Source of the DNA: Streptomyces dysideae
GTDB taxonomy: Bacteria > Actinomycetota > Actinomycetes > Streptomycetales > Streptomycetaceae
Direction of reading: 5' to 3'
Length of the DNA stretch: 64,000 nucleotides
Assembly (NCBI RefSeq): GCF_001514305.1
Contig: NZ_KQ949100.1
Coordinates: forward strand, 93,223 to 157,222
Part shown: positions 40,688 to 48,761 of the stretch, piece after piece
Position numbering within the stretch: position 1 is the first letter of the stretch
Layout of the letters: every line of letters starts with the position of its first letter
The notes under the pieces: model-generated
The model's database searches: none
Told to the model about the DNA's origin: nothing
Seen by the model: only the letters and a program-made list of their open reading frames with translations
Program-made: the position numbers and the translations under genes

Positions 40688-43408
40688 TCAGCGATTGCTT
40701 GATGAGCCGAGGACCAGCGAGATCTCGACCTCCTTGCCACCTCGCTCAAGGGTCAGTTCGAGCCGGTCACCGGGCCGGTGGGCGCGGGTCTTGACGATGA
40801 GTTCCTCGCCGGAGTGGATGCGCTGGCCGTCGACCTCGGTGATGACGTCGCCGGCCTTGATGCCGGCCTTGTCGCCGGGGCCGCCCGTGGTGACGGCGGG
40901 GCCGCCGTCGTTGCCCTTGGCCCCGACGCGGGCGCCGTCGCCGGTGTAGTCCATGTCGAGGGTGACGCCGATGACCGGATGGGTCGCCTTGCCGGTGTTG
41001 ATCAGTTCCTCGGCGACGCGCTTGGCCTGGTTGACGGGGATGGCGAAGCCGAGCCCTATGGAGCCGGACTGGCCGCTGTCCAGGTCGGAGCCGCTGTCGG
41101 CGGAGCGGATGGCGGAGTTGATGCCGATGACACGGGCCTTGGCGTCGAGGAGGGGTCCGCCGGAGTTGCCGGGGTTGATGGGAGCGTCGGTCTGCAGAGC
41201 ATCCACATACGACACGTCACTCCCGTCGCCCCTCTCGCCGCCGGCCGTGATGGGCCGCTCCTTGGCGCTGATGATGCCGGAGGTGACGGTGCCCTCCAGG
41301 TCGAAGGGGGCGCCGATGGCGACGACGGGGTCGCCGACCTGGACGTTGTCGGAGTTGCCGAGGGGCAGGGGCGTGAGCCCGCTGACGTTCCCGACCTTGA
41401 CGACGGCGAGGTCGTAGCCGCTGTCCCGGCCGACGACGGTGGCCTTGGCGGTGTCGCCGCTGTGGAACGTCACCGATATCTCGCCGTCGGAACCGGCGGG
41501 TTCGACGACGTGGTTGTTGGTGAGGATGTGCCCCAGACCGTCGAGCACGAACCCGGTGCCGGTGCCCTGCTCCTCGGAGCCGGTGACATGCAGGGTGACG
41601 ACACTGGGCAGGGCCTTGGCGGCGATCCCTGCGACACTGTCGGGCGCCCGCCCGACGTCCTCATTCCCGGCCTGCGGCAGCTCTACGTCCCCCACCCCGC
41701 CGTTGCGCTCGAGATAGGCCCCCACGACCCCGCCGACGCCCCCGGAGGCGAGCGCGAGCAGCAGAGCCCCGACGATCAGCCCCTTCCTGACCCGCTTACG
41801 CCGCTGCTCCTTGCTGGCGACCGCGGCACCGTTCTGCTGGAGGGGGGCGGTGTGGATCGGGGCCCAGGGGTCGTAGTTCTGCCAGGGGTTGAGGGCGGGG
41901 GATGGGGCGGCTTCGGCGTAGGCGTAGGCGGGCGACGGGGTTGCGGGGTGCGGGGCGGGGGCGCCGTGGGTCTGGGGCGGTGGCGGGGTCTGGGGGTCGG
42001 GGGCGGGGGTGCCGTGCGCCGGAGTGGCTCCCTGGATGGGGGTGCCGTGCGCAGGGGCGGTTCCCGGGGTGGGGGCGCCTTGTGCGGGAGCAGTTCCCTG
42101 GGCAGGCGTGCCGTTCGCGGGGGCGGCCCCCTGGATGGGGGTGCCCTGCGCCGGGGTGGCCGTGGGGGCAGGCGTCCCGTGCGTCGGGACGTGCATGCCG
42201 GGCGCGGCAGCGGGTGCCTGGCCCGGCGTTCCGTGGCCCGAGGAGGGTGCTGGACTCGGCATGGCGTGCGTCGAGGCCGGTGCCGGAGCTGGCGTGCCCT
42301 GCGCCGTGGTCGATGCCAGACCCGGCATCACGTGAGGCGAGGTCTGAGCCTGGCCCGGCGTCACGTGGCCCGAGGAGGGTACCGGACTCGGCATGGCGTG
42401 CGTCGAGGCCGGTGCCGGAGCCGGCGTGCCCTGCGCCGTGGTCGATGCCAGACCCGGCATCACGTGAGGCGAGGTCTGAGCCTGGCCCGGCGTCACGTGG
42501 GCGTGAGCCGGTGGCTGGCCGGGCGTCCCGTGTGTCGGAGGCGCCATCGGCATCGCCGTGCCCTGCGCCGGCGTGGCCGCTGGGTGCTGGACCGGCGGAG
42601 CGGGGGCCCAGGGGCCCGGTTCGCCGTACGGCGGGGTGCTGTAGGGATCGGGGTCGTGCAGGGGCCTGGGGCGCTCCTCCGGGGCCGCGGCGGCCACGGG
42701 GGCGGTACCCGTCGGCGGAACGGCCGAGGGCGCGGCAGCGGGCCGCTCCAGCTCGAAGTCGCCCTCAGTGTCCGTATCACCCACGACGCTGGACTCGACC
42801 ACCGCCCGAATCTCGCCCGAACGACCGGCGCCGCCCTCGGGAGCGAGCTCAAAGTCACCCTCGCCACCCCCGGCACGCGACTCGTCCGCCATCCGCACCT
42901 CACCCGAGCCACCGGAGCCGTCCCCCGGCCTCTCACCCCCCACGCCCTGCGGCGGCCTCAACTCGAAGTCCCCGCCCGTATCACCACCGACGCTCCGCTC
43001 CCCGGCGCCCGCCGTCCCAGCACCCGGCGGCACCACATCGGCAGCCCCGGCACGACCCAGCAGCGCCTCAGCCGAAGCCCCTGCGCGCCCCGGCTCGACT
43101 TCCACCGAAGCTCCAGCGTGGCCCGGCTCTACTGCCGCCAGAGTCCCAGCGTGACCCGGCTCCGCCTCCACCGAAGTCTCAGCCCCGCCCGGCACCACGT
43201 CCGCCGATGCCCCGGCGCGCCCGGGCGCCACGCCCACCGGGGCACCAGCCCCAGCCCCACCCGGCACAGCCTCAGAAGCCTCTGTCTGCCCTTGTGCCCC
43301 CTCGGGCACCTCCTCCGGCGTCGTGGAAACGGACTCTCCCCGGACCGGAGGCCCCTGTGGGCGAGGTCGGCTCCACCATTTCGCCTTCGTGGGCTTCCCC
43401 TCGTTCAT
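40688..43408 (-). CDS. htrA: HtrA/DegP-like trypsin-PDZ serine protease
   Basis: A 906-residue membrane-anchored protease. The first ~535 residues are cytosolic, Pro/Ala/Gly/Thr-rich and repetitive, including a 44-residue tandem duplication. A membrane helix (LIVGALLLALASGGVGGVVGAYL, ~540-563) precedes the S1C protease: His in ILTNNHVVEP (~630), Asp in GYDLAVVKVG (~664), Ser in INPGNSGGPLLD (~747), then a PDZ domain (~810-895). It degrades misfolded exported proteins. ATG 43408 with GGGGAGAG was chosen over the longer frame. Downstream of rseA by 127 bp, probably under SigE control. Confidence 0.92.
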   Translation of the reverse strand: MNEGKPTKAKWWSRPRPQGPPVRGESVSTTPEEVPEGAQGQTEASEAVPGGAGAGAPVGVAPGRAGASADVVPGGAETSVEAEPGHAGTLAAVEPGHAGASVEVEPGRAGASAEALLGRAGAADVVPPGAGTAGAGERSVGGDTGGDFELRPPQGVGGERPGDGSGGSGEVRMADESRAGGGEGDFELAPEGGAGRSGEIRAVVESSVVGDTDTEGDFELERPAAAPSAVPPTGTAPVAAAAPEERPRPLHDPDPYSTPPYGEPGPWAPAPPVQHPAATPAQGTAMPMAPPTHGTPGQPPAHAHVTPGQAQTSPHVMPGLASTTAQGTPAPAPASTHAMPSPVPSSGHVTPGQAQTSPHVMPGLASTTAQGTPAPAPASTHAMPSPAPSSGHGTPGQAPAAAPGMHVPTHGTPAPTATPAQGTPIQGAAPANGTPAQGTAPAQGAPTPGTAPAHGTPIQGATPAHGTPAPDPQTPPPPQTHGAPAPHPATPSPAYAYAEAAPSPALNPWQNYDPWAPIHTAPLQQNGAAVASKEQRRKRVRKGLIVGALLLALASGGVGGVVGAYLERNGGVGDVELPQAGNEDVGRAPDSVAGIAAKALPSVVTLHVTGSEEQGTGTGFVLDGLGHILTNNHVVEPAGSDGEISVTFHSGDTAKATVVGRDSGYDLAVVKVGNVSGLTPLPLGNSDNVQVGDPVVAIGAPFDLEGTVTSGIISAKERPITAGGERGDGSDVSYVDALQTDAPINPGNSGGPLLDAKARVIGINSAIRSADSGSDLDSGQSGSIGLGFAIPVNQAKRVAEELINTGKATHPVIGVTLDMDYTGDGARVGAKGNDGGPAVTTGGPGDKAGIKAGDVITEVDGQRIHSGEELIVKTRAHRPGDRLELTLERGGKEVEISLVLGSSSNR
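42216..42500 (-). repeat. 132-bp tandem duplication within htrA
   Basis: Units at 42216-42347 and 42348-42479 are nearly identical (44 codons each), followed by a short partial third copy. They encode MPGLASTTAQGTPAPAPAS-type sequence in the disordered cytosolic region. In-frame length allows expansion or loss without breaking the gene. Confidence 0.85.
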
Positions 43409-43535
43409 GCTCTCCCCACAGCTGGCCGCGGCACGGCACCTCATCGACGCCGCGCCCGGTCACCCCTGTCCTGGCCCCGGAGCGCGGCCCATCCCTGGAT
43501 TCAACCAGGTTCCCGGGCCGCCGCGCAGAGGCCGG

Positions 43536-44504
43536 TCAGTGGCCGGTGGGGGAGGACGAGGTCGCGTCGGAGACGGGGGCGGAGAGCAGACCGGGGGTCG
43601 TCGTGATCTCGGGGGCCGTGGACCACGACGTCAGCGCCAGCGGCGGGGCCGCGCTGAGCGGACGTATCAGCGGGGACATGGCGGCCGCGCCGGCCACCAC
43701 GGGTGCCGTGAGCGTGTGCAGGTCCTCGGCGGCGGTCCGGGCGTCCGCTCCCGGGAGCAGCGGTGCCGACACCTCCGTCGGCGCCACCGGGGTGTCACCG
43801 AGCGCCGTCTGGCCCTGGCCCTGCGCGAGCAGGGGACCGACCCCGCGCCGGCGCTGGTTCTCCGGCGCCGTCGCCGCACCCGCGCCCTGGGTGCGGGCCG
43901 GCGTCACATTGCTGCCGCCGGAGCCGCCGCGCGCGTCCGTGTCGGTCGGCACGCTCGTGGTGACGCCGCCCAGCGCGATCGCGGCCAGCGACACCGCCCC
44001 GGCCGCGACGAACGCGAACCGCATCCCACGGGAGGACGACCGGTCGGCGTCATGACGGCCCACGGGATGGATGCGGAAGCCGCCACGGTCCGGAGCGGGA
44101 AGCACCCCGGCGTGCGACGGGGACGACGGGACGTAGCCGAACTCGAAGCGGTCGCCCCGCTTCATGCCGAAGACCCCCGCGGTACCGGACCGTCCGGAGA
44201 GGGCTCCGAAGCCCCCTCCGTCCAGCGGCGGGCCGCCGCCGTCCAGGTCACCTCCCCCGGGGAGACCTTGGAGGCGGGCCAGGAAGCTCTCGGAAGGGGG
44301 CGGCGGCGCCGCCTCCGCGAAGACGTTCTTCAGTCGGCGCTGCTCGTCGGCCTCCGCCTTGCACTTGGCGCAGGTGGCCAGGTGGGCGAGGACCCGCTCG
44401 CGCGTCTCATGACCCAACTCTCCGTCGACCAGGGCGGAGAGACGGTCTCCCAGGTGCTGCTCTGCCAGGTGCCCCTTGGCAGGTTGGGGCCGTGATCCAC
44501 TCAC
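43536..44504 (-). CDS. rseA: Anti-sigma factor RseA-like, zinc-finger (ZAS)
   Basis: A 322-residue protein. N-terminal ZAS domain: HLGDRLSALVDGELGHETRERVLAHLATCAKC, with the HX3CX2C zinc motif that clamps ECF sigma factors. A single membrane helix (RFAFVAAGAVSLAAIALGGV, ~157-176) and a Ser/Thr/Ala-rich exported tail follow. GTG 44504 shares GTGA with the sigE stop, so sigma and anti-sigma are translationally coupled. By analogy with the M. tuberculosis operon it sequesters the sigma factor until envelope stress. Confidence 0.87.
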   Translation of the reverse strand: MSGSRPQPAKGHLAEQHLGDRLSALVDGELGHETRERVLAHLATCAKCKAEADEQRRLKNVFAEAAPPPPSESFLARLQGLPGGGDLDGGGPPLDGGGFGALSGRSGTAGVFGMKRGDRFEFGYVPSSPSHAGVLPAPDRGGFRIHPVGRHDADRSSSRGMRFAFVAAGAVSLAAIALGGVTTSVPTDTDARGGSGGSNVTPARTQGAGAATAPENQRRRGVGPLLAQGQGQTALGDTPVAPTEVSAPLLPGADARTAAEDLHTLTAPVVAGAAAMSPLIRPLSAAPPLALTSWSTAPEITTTPGLLSAPVSDATSSSPTGH

Positions 44505-45271
44505 GCGGTCGCGCCCCCTCCCCCCAGTGCGGGCACGCGGGCCACGAAGGAGCGGCGCTCGGCGCGCGCCTCCGGCGAGCGGTGCGCGAGAGCCTTGCGC
44601 AGCTGGGAGCGGCCGCGGTGAATACGGGACCGGACCGTGCCGAGCTTGACACCGAGGGTCGCGGCGATCTCCTCGTACGACAGTCCTTCGATGTCGCACA
44701 GGACGACCGCGGCGCGGAACTCGGGTGCCAGGGTGTCGAGGGCCTGCTGGACGTCCGCGTCGAAGTGGGCGTCGTTGAAGACCTGCTGGGGCGACGGCTC
44801 GCGGCTGGGCAGGCGCTCGGCCGCGTCCTCACCGAGGGCGTCGAAGCGGATGCGCTGCTTGCGGCGGACCATGTCCAGGAAGAGGTTGGTCGTGATGCGG
44901 TGCAGCCAGCCCTCGAAGGTCCCCGGCGTGTACGTCGACAAGGAGCGGAAGACGCGGACGAAGACCTCCTGCGTGAGGTCCTCGGCGTCGTGCTGGTTGC
45001 CGGTGAGGCGGTACGCCAGGCGGTAGACGCGGCCACTGTGCGTGCTGACGATCTCCTCCCACGTGGGCGGAGTCCACGCCTGCCCGTCCGCGTCGGTGGA
45101 GAAGGTCGCGGTCTGGGCGTAGCCATGGGCGTGGCTGTGGTCAGCGGTGTCGTTCACGGATTTCGGCCTGCCTGCCGACCCGAGAAAGCGCCGCAGCGCT
45201 CCGCCCCGGTCTACAGGCGCAGCCGCACCTCCCCTGTCAGCTCTGGTGGTGTCCAGTGGAGCCCCTACCAT
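44501..45271 (-). CDS. sigE: ECF sigma factor, M. tuberculosis SigE type
   Basis: A 256-residue ECF sigma factor with region 2 (YRLAYRLTGNQHDAEDLTQEVFVRVFRSL) and region 4 (EFRAAVVLCDIEGLSYEEIAATLGVKLGTVRSRIHRGRSQLR). Length, the N-terminal extension and the gene order sigE-rseA-htrA-tatB match the M. tuberculosis envelope-stress sigma SigE; it is not the gene called sigE in S. coelicolor cell-wall studies. ATG 45271 has GAGGTGG upstream. An ECF-type promoter about 150 bp upstream suggests autoregulation. Confidence 0.9.
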   Translation of the reverse strand: MVGAPLDTTRADRGGAAAPVDRGGALRRFLGSAGRPKSVNDTADHSHAHGYAQTATFSTDADGQAWTPPTWEEIVSTHSGRVYRLAYRLTGNQHDAEDLTQEVFVRVFRSLSTYTPGTFEGWLHRITTNLFLDMVRRKQRIRFDALGEDAAERLPSREPSPQQVFNDAHFDADVQQALDTLAPEFRAAVVLCDIEGLSYEEIAATLGVKLGTVRSRIHRGRSQLRKALAHRSPEARAERRSFVARVPALGGGGATA

Positions 45272-45419
45272 AGCCACCTCGCCCGTTAGCTCCGGATAAG
45301 CGGTTTTACGAGAATTTGATCTGGGCTGATACGGCTGGTGCGCCTGCGTCAGCACTTGCTCGCTGCCCTGCTCGTCATCGTGATCCAACTGTGTCCCCCC
45401 GCCCTGCTTCCCACCCCTC

Positions 45420-45448
45420 TAAACGCCCGGTCCCATCTGCGGGTTCCC
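45420..45448 (-). promoter_or_regulatory. ECF (SigE-type) promoter of sigE operon
   Basis: On the minus strand GGGAACCC (45448-45441), 15-nt spacer, CGTTTA (45425-45420). It fits the published SigE-type pattern GGAAC(C)-N15/16-CGTT. The leader to the ATG would be roughly 140 nt. Confidence 0.65.
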
Positions 45449-45500
45449 GTCGGCAACGGATACAGTCACGCCCAGGCAACCACGGGGACAGGAGAGGGTC

Positions 45501-46133
45501 ATTACCGGCAACCGGCAGACGAGCTGGGCGTTCGCCGACGCCTATGTCGCCGAGGACGAAACGCTGCGCTGGGCCCGTGACCGGGCCCGTGAGGCGGGGC
45601 TGCGCTCGGTCTCGCCCGGCACGGGCGCGGCGCTGCGGTTGCTCGCCGCCACCGTGGACGCGAAGGCGGTCGCCGAGATCGGCACAGGCTGCGGTGTCTC
45701 CGGGATCCATCTTCTGCACGGCATGCGCCCGGACGGGGTGCTGACCACGGTCGACCCCGAGCCGGAGCACCAGCAGTTCGCCCGCCAGGCCTTCCGCGCC
45801 TGCGGCTTCGCCAGCAACCGGGCCCGCTTCATCCCGGGCCGCGCCCTGGACGTCCTGCCCCGGCTCGCGGACGCCGGCTACGACCTCGTGTTCTGCGACG
45901 GCGACCGGCTCGAGTTCCTGGATTATCTCGCTGAATCGTTGCGCCTGCTGCGTCCGGGTGGCCTGGTGGTCTTCGAGGGTGTCTTCGCCAACGGCCGGAC
46001 GGTCGACTCGGGCCCGCAGCCCACGGAGGTCCTGCGGCTGCGGGAGCTGCTGCGCGCTGTGCGCGAGAGCCAGGAACTGGTGCCGTCGCTGCTGCCGGTC
46101 GGCGATGGGCTGCTGTGCGCCGTAAAGCGCTGA
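45501..46133 (+). CDS. SAM-dependent O-methyltransferase, apparent ATT start
   Basis: A 210-residue methyltransferase of the Rv1220c/caffeoyl-CoA-OMT-like type, with SAM motif VAEIGTGCGVSGI, DPEPEH, LVFCDGDR and LLRPGGLVVFEGV. Divergent to sigE, as in mycobacteria. Conserved coding extends upstream to ITGNRQTSWAFADAYV, but no ATG/GTG/TTG is in frame between the upstream TAA (45420) and TTG 45639, which would remove the N-terminal third. ATT at 45501, directly after AGGAGAGGGTC, is the best initiator; the preceding codon is GTC, one base from GTG. Substrate unknown. Confidence 0.85.
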   Translation: MTGNRQTSWAFADAYVAEDETLRWARDRAREAGLRSVSPGTGAALRLLAATVDAKAVAEIGTGCGVSGIHLLHGMRPDGVLTTVDPEPEHQQFARQAFRACGFASNRARFIPGRALDVLPRLADAGYDLVFCDGDRLEFLDYLAESLRLLRPGGLVVFEGVFANGRTVDSGPQPTEVLRLRELLRAVRESQELVPSLLPVGDGLLCAVKR

Positions 46134-46203
46134 CCTCGTCCGATGCGGATGCCGATGCCAGTTCCGATGCCGTACGGGACGGACGTACCGCCGGGAAAAG
46201 AGC

Positions 46204-46233
46204 TGCCCCGGCATCATGTGCGATGCCGGGGCA
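46204..46233. terminator. Bidirectional terminator
   Basis: Perfect 12-bp stem TGCCCCGGCATC / GATGCCGGGGCA with a 6-nt loop between the convergent methyltransferase and DUF3117 genes. Confidence 0.85.
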
Positions 46234-46260
46234 ACTGAAAGGGTAAGGGTCGCTTCCGCG

Positions 46261-46428
46261 TCAGCCGACGACCTTCTTGAGGGCGTCACCGAGCGCGTCG
46301 GCCTCGTCAGGGGTCAGCTCGACGACGAGCCGACCGCCGCCTTCGAGCGGAACGCGCATGACAATGCCCCGCCCCTCCTTGGTCACCTCGAGCGGGCCAT
46401 CGCCCGTCCGCGGCTTCATGGCCGCCAT
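46261..46428 (-). CDS. DUF3117 protein
   Basis: A 55-residue protein (MAAMKPRTGDGPLEVTKEGRG..., VVELTPDEADALGDALKKVV), matching the very conserved actinobacterial DUF3117 family of unknown function. ATG 46428 has GGAAGGGGAACG upstream. The 339 bp to the next gene (46429-46767) include a moderately A/T-rich stretch likely to hold two divergent promoters. Confidence 0.9.
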   Translation of the reverse strand: MAAMKPRTGDGPLEVTKEGRGIVMRVPLEGGGRLVVELTPDEADALGDALKKVVG

Positions 46429-46767
46429 GCTCGTTCCCCTTCCTGAAACCAGCTCATCGCCAAAGCCGACGGCCCTGGAGGGCACGCGCGTCCTGGCATG
46501 GCCACGCGACACCGGCATCGAACACATTGCTTCCAAGCCATTATCCCGCATCTCAGGACCCGATGACCAACATCAGTCGGCATCGCTTGGGCAACGCGCG
46601 CGAGCAAAACCACTCAATTCGGCGATGTGACTGCGATACTGCGCGGCCGCACGCGCTTCCGCCGAACGGAAACGGACCGGAATTCTTTGACGCAGGTCAC
46701 ACGTCCGGTCCGACGATCTCCGTCATGCTGTCCTCAGACATGAGCCGCCACACCGGAGGGGACACAC

Positions 46768-47571
46768 ATGGCCGACACCGTGCTCTACGAGGTGAGCGAC
46801 GGGCTCGCGACGATCACGCTGAACCGCCCCGAGGCGATGAACGCGCTGAACATCGAGGCCAAGGTCGCTCTGCGGGAGGCAGTGCGGTCGGCGGCGGGCG
46901 ACGACGCCGTACGGGCCGTGCTGCTGACCGCGGCCGGGGACCGGGCGTTCTGTGTGGGGCAGGACCTGAAGGAACACATCGGGCTGCTGGCGGCGGACCG
47001 GGAGGCCGGGTCGGGGCAGACCATGAGCACCGTGCGGGAGCATTACAACCCGATCGTGCGGGCGCTGACGGAGATGCCGAAGCCGGTGGTGGCCGGGGTG
47101 AACGGTGTCGCGGCGGGGGCGGGGTTCGGGTTCGCGCTGGCTGCGGATCACCGGGTGGTGGCCGACACGGCTGCCTTCAACACGTCCTTCGCGGGGGTCG
47201 CCCTGACTGCGGACTCCGGTATCTCGTGGACGCTGCCGCGGGTCGTGGGGCCGGGGCGGGCGGCCGACCTGTTGCTCTTCCCGCGGAGTGTCAAGGCGCA
47301 GGAGGCGTACGAGCTGGGGATCGCCAACCGTTTGGTGCCGGCCGCTGAGCTGCGGGCCGAGGCCGAGAAGACGGCGCGGGCGCTGGCTGAGGGGCCGACG
47401 GTGGCGTATGGGGCGATCAAGGAGGCGGTGGCTTATGGGCTGTCGCACTCGTTGGCCGAGACGCTGGAGAAGGAGGACGAGCTGCAGACTCGGGCGGGGT
47501 CTTCTGAGGACCATGCGATCGCTGTGCAGGCCTTTGTGAACAAGGAGAAGCCGAAGTATTTGGGGCGGTGA
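46768..47571 (+). CDS. Enoyl-CoA hydratase/isomerase family protein
   Basis: A 267-residue crotonase-fold protein: NRPEAMNALN, the oxyanion-hole segments AFCVGQDLKEH and GVAAGAGFGFALAADHRV, and TADSGISWTLPRVVG. The acidic residue in SGISW-type contexts is typical of PaaG/PaaB-like isomerase-hydratases for ring-opened aromatic CoA esters; exact substrate not assignable. ATG 46768 has GGAGGGGACACAC. Monocistronic, followed by a Streptomyces intergenic repeat. Confidence 0.88.
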   Translation: MADTVLYEVSDGLATITLNRPEAMNALNIEAKVALREAVRSAAGDDAVRAVLLTAAGDRAFCVGQDLKEHIGLLAADREAGSGQTMSTVREHYNPIVRALTEMPKPVVAGVNGVAAGAGFGFALAADHRVVADTAAFNTSFAGVALTADSGISWTLPRVVGPGRAADLLLFPRSVKAQEAYELGIANRLVPAAELRAEAEKTARALAEGPTVAYGAIKEAVAYGLSHSLAETLEKEDELQTRAGSSEDHAIAVQAFVNKEKPKYLGR

Positions 47572-47596
47572 CTCGCCATCGCGGGGTGCGGGTGCG

Positions 47597-47653
47597 CTGT
47601 GGCTGGTCGCGCCCTCGCGGCGGAGCCGCACATTGATACAGCCCCGCGCGCCT
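47597..47653. repeat. Streptomyces intergenic repeat, copy 1
   Basis: TGTGGCTGGTCGCGCCC..CGCGGCGGAGCCGCA block in the gap between the enoyl-CoA hydratase and tag. The same block recurs at 57271-57342. It contains GCGGCGGAGCCGC dyads and may serve as a terminator. Confidence 0.75.
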
Positions 47654-48233
47654 AAGGCTCGCTTCTCGCGACGCACGTTTCCAAGTGGTCGTCGACCAGT
47701 CCGCACGCCTGCATCAGGGCGTACGCCGTCGTTGGGCCCACAAATCGCAGGCCCCGCTTCTTCAGGGCCTTTGACAGGGCCGTCGACTCCGGGGTGACCG
47801 CCGGGACGTCGCCGAGGGTCTTCGGGGCCGGGCCGGGAGTCGGCGCGTGGGACCAGATCAGGTCGTCCAGGTCGCCCGGCGCCCAGTCGGCCAGCACGCG
47901 CGCGTTGGCCAGCGTCGCGTCGATCTTGGCTCGGTTGCGGATGATGCCGGGGTCGGTGAGGAGGCGGTCGCGGTCGGTGTCGGTGAAGGTGGCGACCGCG
48001 GCGATCTCGAAGCCGGCGAAGGCGGTGCGGAAGCCCGGGCGGCGGCGCAGGATCGTGATCCAGGACAGGCCGGACTGGAAGGCCTCCAGGCTGAGGCGTT
48101 CGTAGAGCGCGTCGTCGCCGTGGACCGGGCGGCCCCACTCCTCGTCGTGGTACGCCACGTAGTCCTCGGTGGACAGGGCCCAGGGGCAGCGCAGGGCGCC
48201 GTCCGGGCCGGCGAGGGCGGTGCCGTCGCTCAC
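47652..48233 (-). CDS. tag: DNA-3-methyladenine glycosylase I
   Basis: A 193-residue Tag: CPWALSTEDYVAYHDEEWGRPVHGDDALYERLSLEAFQSGLSWITIL, with the conserved W/E residues for 3-methyladenine recognition, and the zinc-ligand Cys/His positions (C-terminal HLETC). It removes 3-methyladenine from alkylated DNA. GTG 48233 shares GTGA with the stop of the upstream DivIVA-like gene and has GGAGGAG. It is the second alkylation-repair gene in the window besides ATL. Confidence 0.93.
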   Translation of the reverse strand: MSDGTALAGPDGALRCPWALSTEDYVAYHDEEWGRPVHGDDALYERLSLEAFQSGLSWITILRRRPGFRTAFAGFEIAAVATFTDTDRDRLLTDPGIIRNRAKIDATLANARVLADWAPGDLDDLIWSHAPTPGPAPKTLGDVPAVTPESTALSKALKKRGLRFVGPTTAYALMQACGLVDDHLETCVARSEP

Positions 48234-48583
48234 TGCTGCTCCTCCTGGGCGGGCTTCTCCATGGAGACGTGGGCCGTGGCCTGGGCGCCGGCCAGCGCGG
48301 ACTCCAGCTCGGAGATACGTGCGTCGCGCTCGGCGAGCTCGGCGGCGAGGCGGGTGAGGGCGTCGTCGACATCGGCCATGCGGTAACCGCGGGCGGCGAG
48401 CGGGAAGCGGAGGCTGTCGACGTCCGCGCGGTTGACCGGGCGGTCCAGCGGCAGCGGGTCGTGCAGGCGCTCGGGCGCGGCCTCGGGCAGCGGGCCGTCG
48501 CCCTCGCCGCCGCCCACCACGGCGAGCGTCACCGCGGCGACCACGACGGCGAGCGCCACGACGAGGAACAGGAACATAACCAT
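48230..48583 (-). CDS. DivIVA-domain membrane protein
   Basis: A 117-residue protein: one N-terminal membrane helix (MFLFLVVALAVVVAAVTLAVV) then DPLPLDRPVNRADVDSLRFPLAARGYRMADVDDALTRLAAEL, the DivIVA/Wag31 N-terminal motif, and a coiled coil. It may localise at membranes during polar growth. ATG 48583 was chosen; an upstream ATG at 48685 would add 34 residues. Translationally coupled to tag, as in mycobacteria. Confidence 0.82.
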   Translation of the reverse strand: MVMFLFLVVALAVVVAAVTLAVVGGGEGDGPLPEAAPERLHDPLPLDRPVNRADVDSLRFPLAARGYRMADVDDALTRLAAELAERDARISELESALAGAQATAHVSMEKPAQEEQQ

Positions 48584-48761
48584 CGCTGAGGGCCCCCACG
48601 GTCGGTGGTGTCGATGTCGGTCGACGCCGGTCCGCGGCTCGCCACGGTCGTCGACGTCGAATGTGTCAGGGTCCGATCGTGCCATGCGACGCCGACAGTT
48701 AGGGTCGCAGGCGGCCGAGGAACCGGTCGTAGCCAGGTCGTACTAGGAGAGGTCACAGGGG

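Noticed and set aside
43409..43535. Second ECF promoter in front of htrA
   Set aside because: A GGGAACC-like -35 is present on the minus strand, but no CGTT lies at the required 15-16 nt spacing.
40778..43606. 942-codon plus-strand frame opposite htrA
   Set aside because: Shadow; the protease triad and PDZ domain are encoded on the minus strand.
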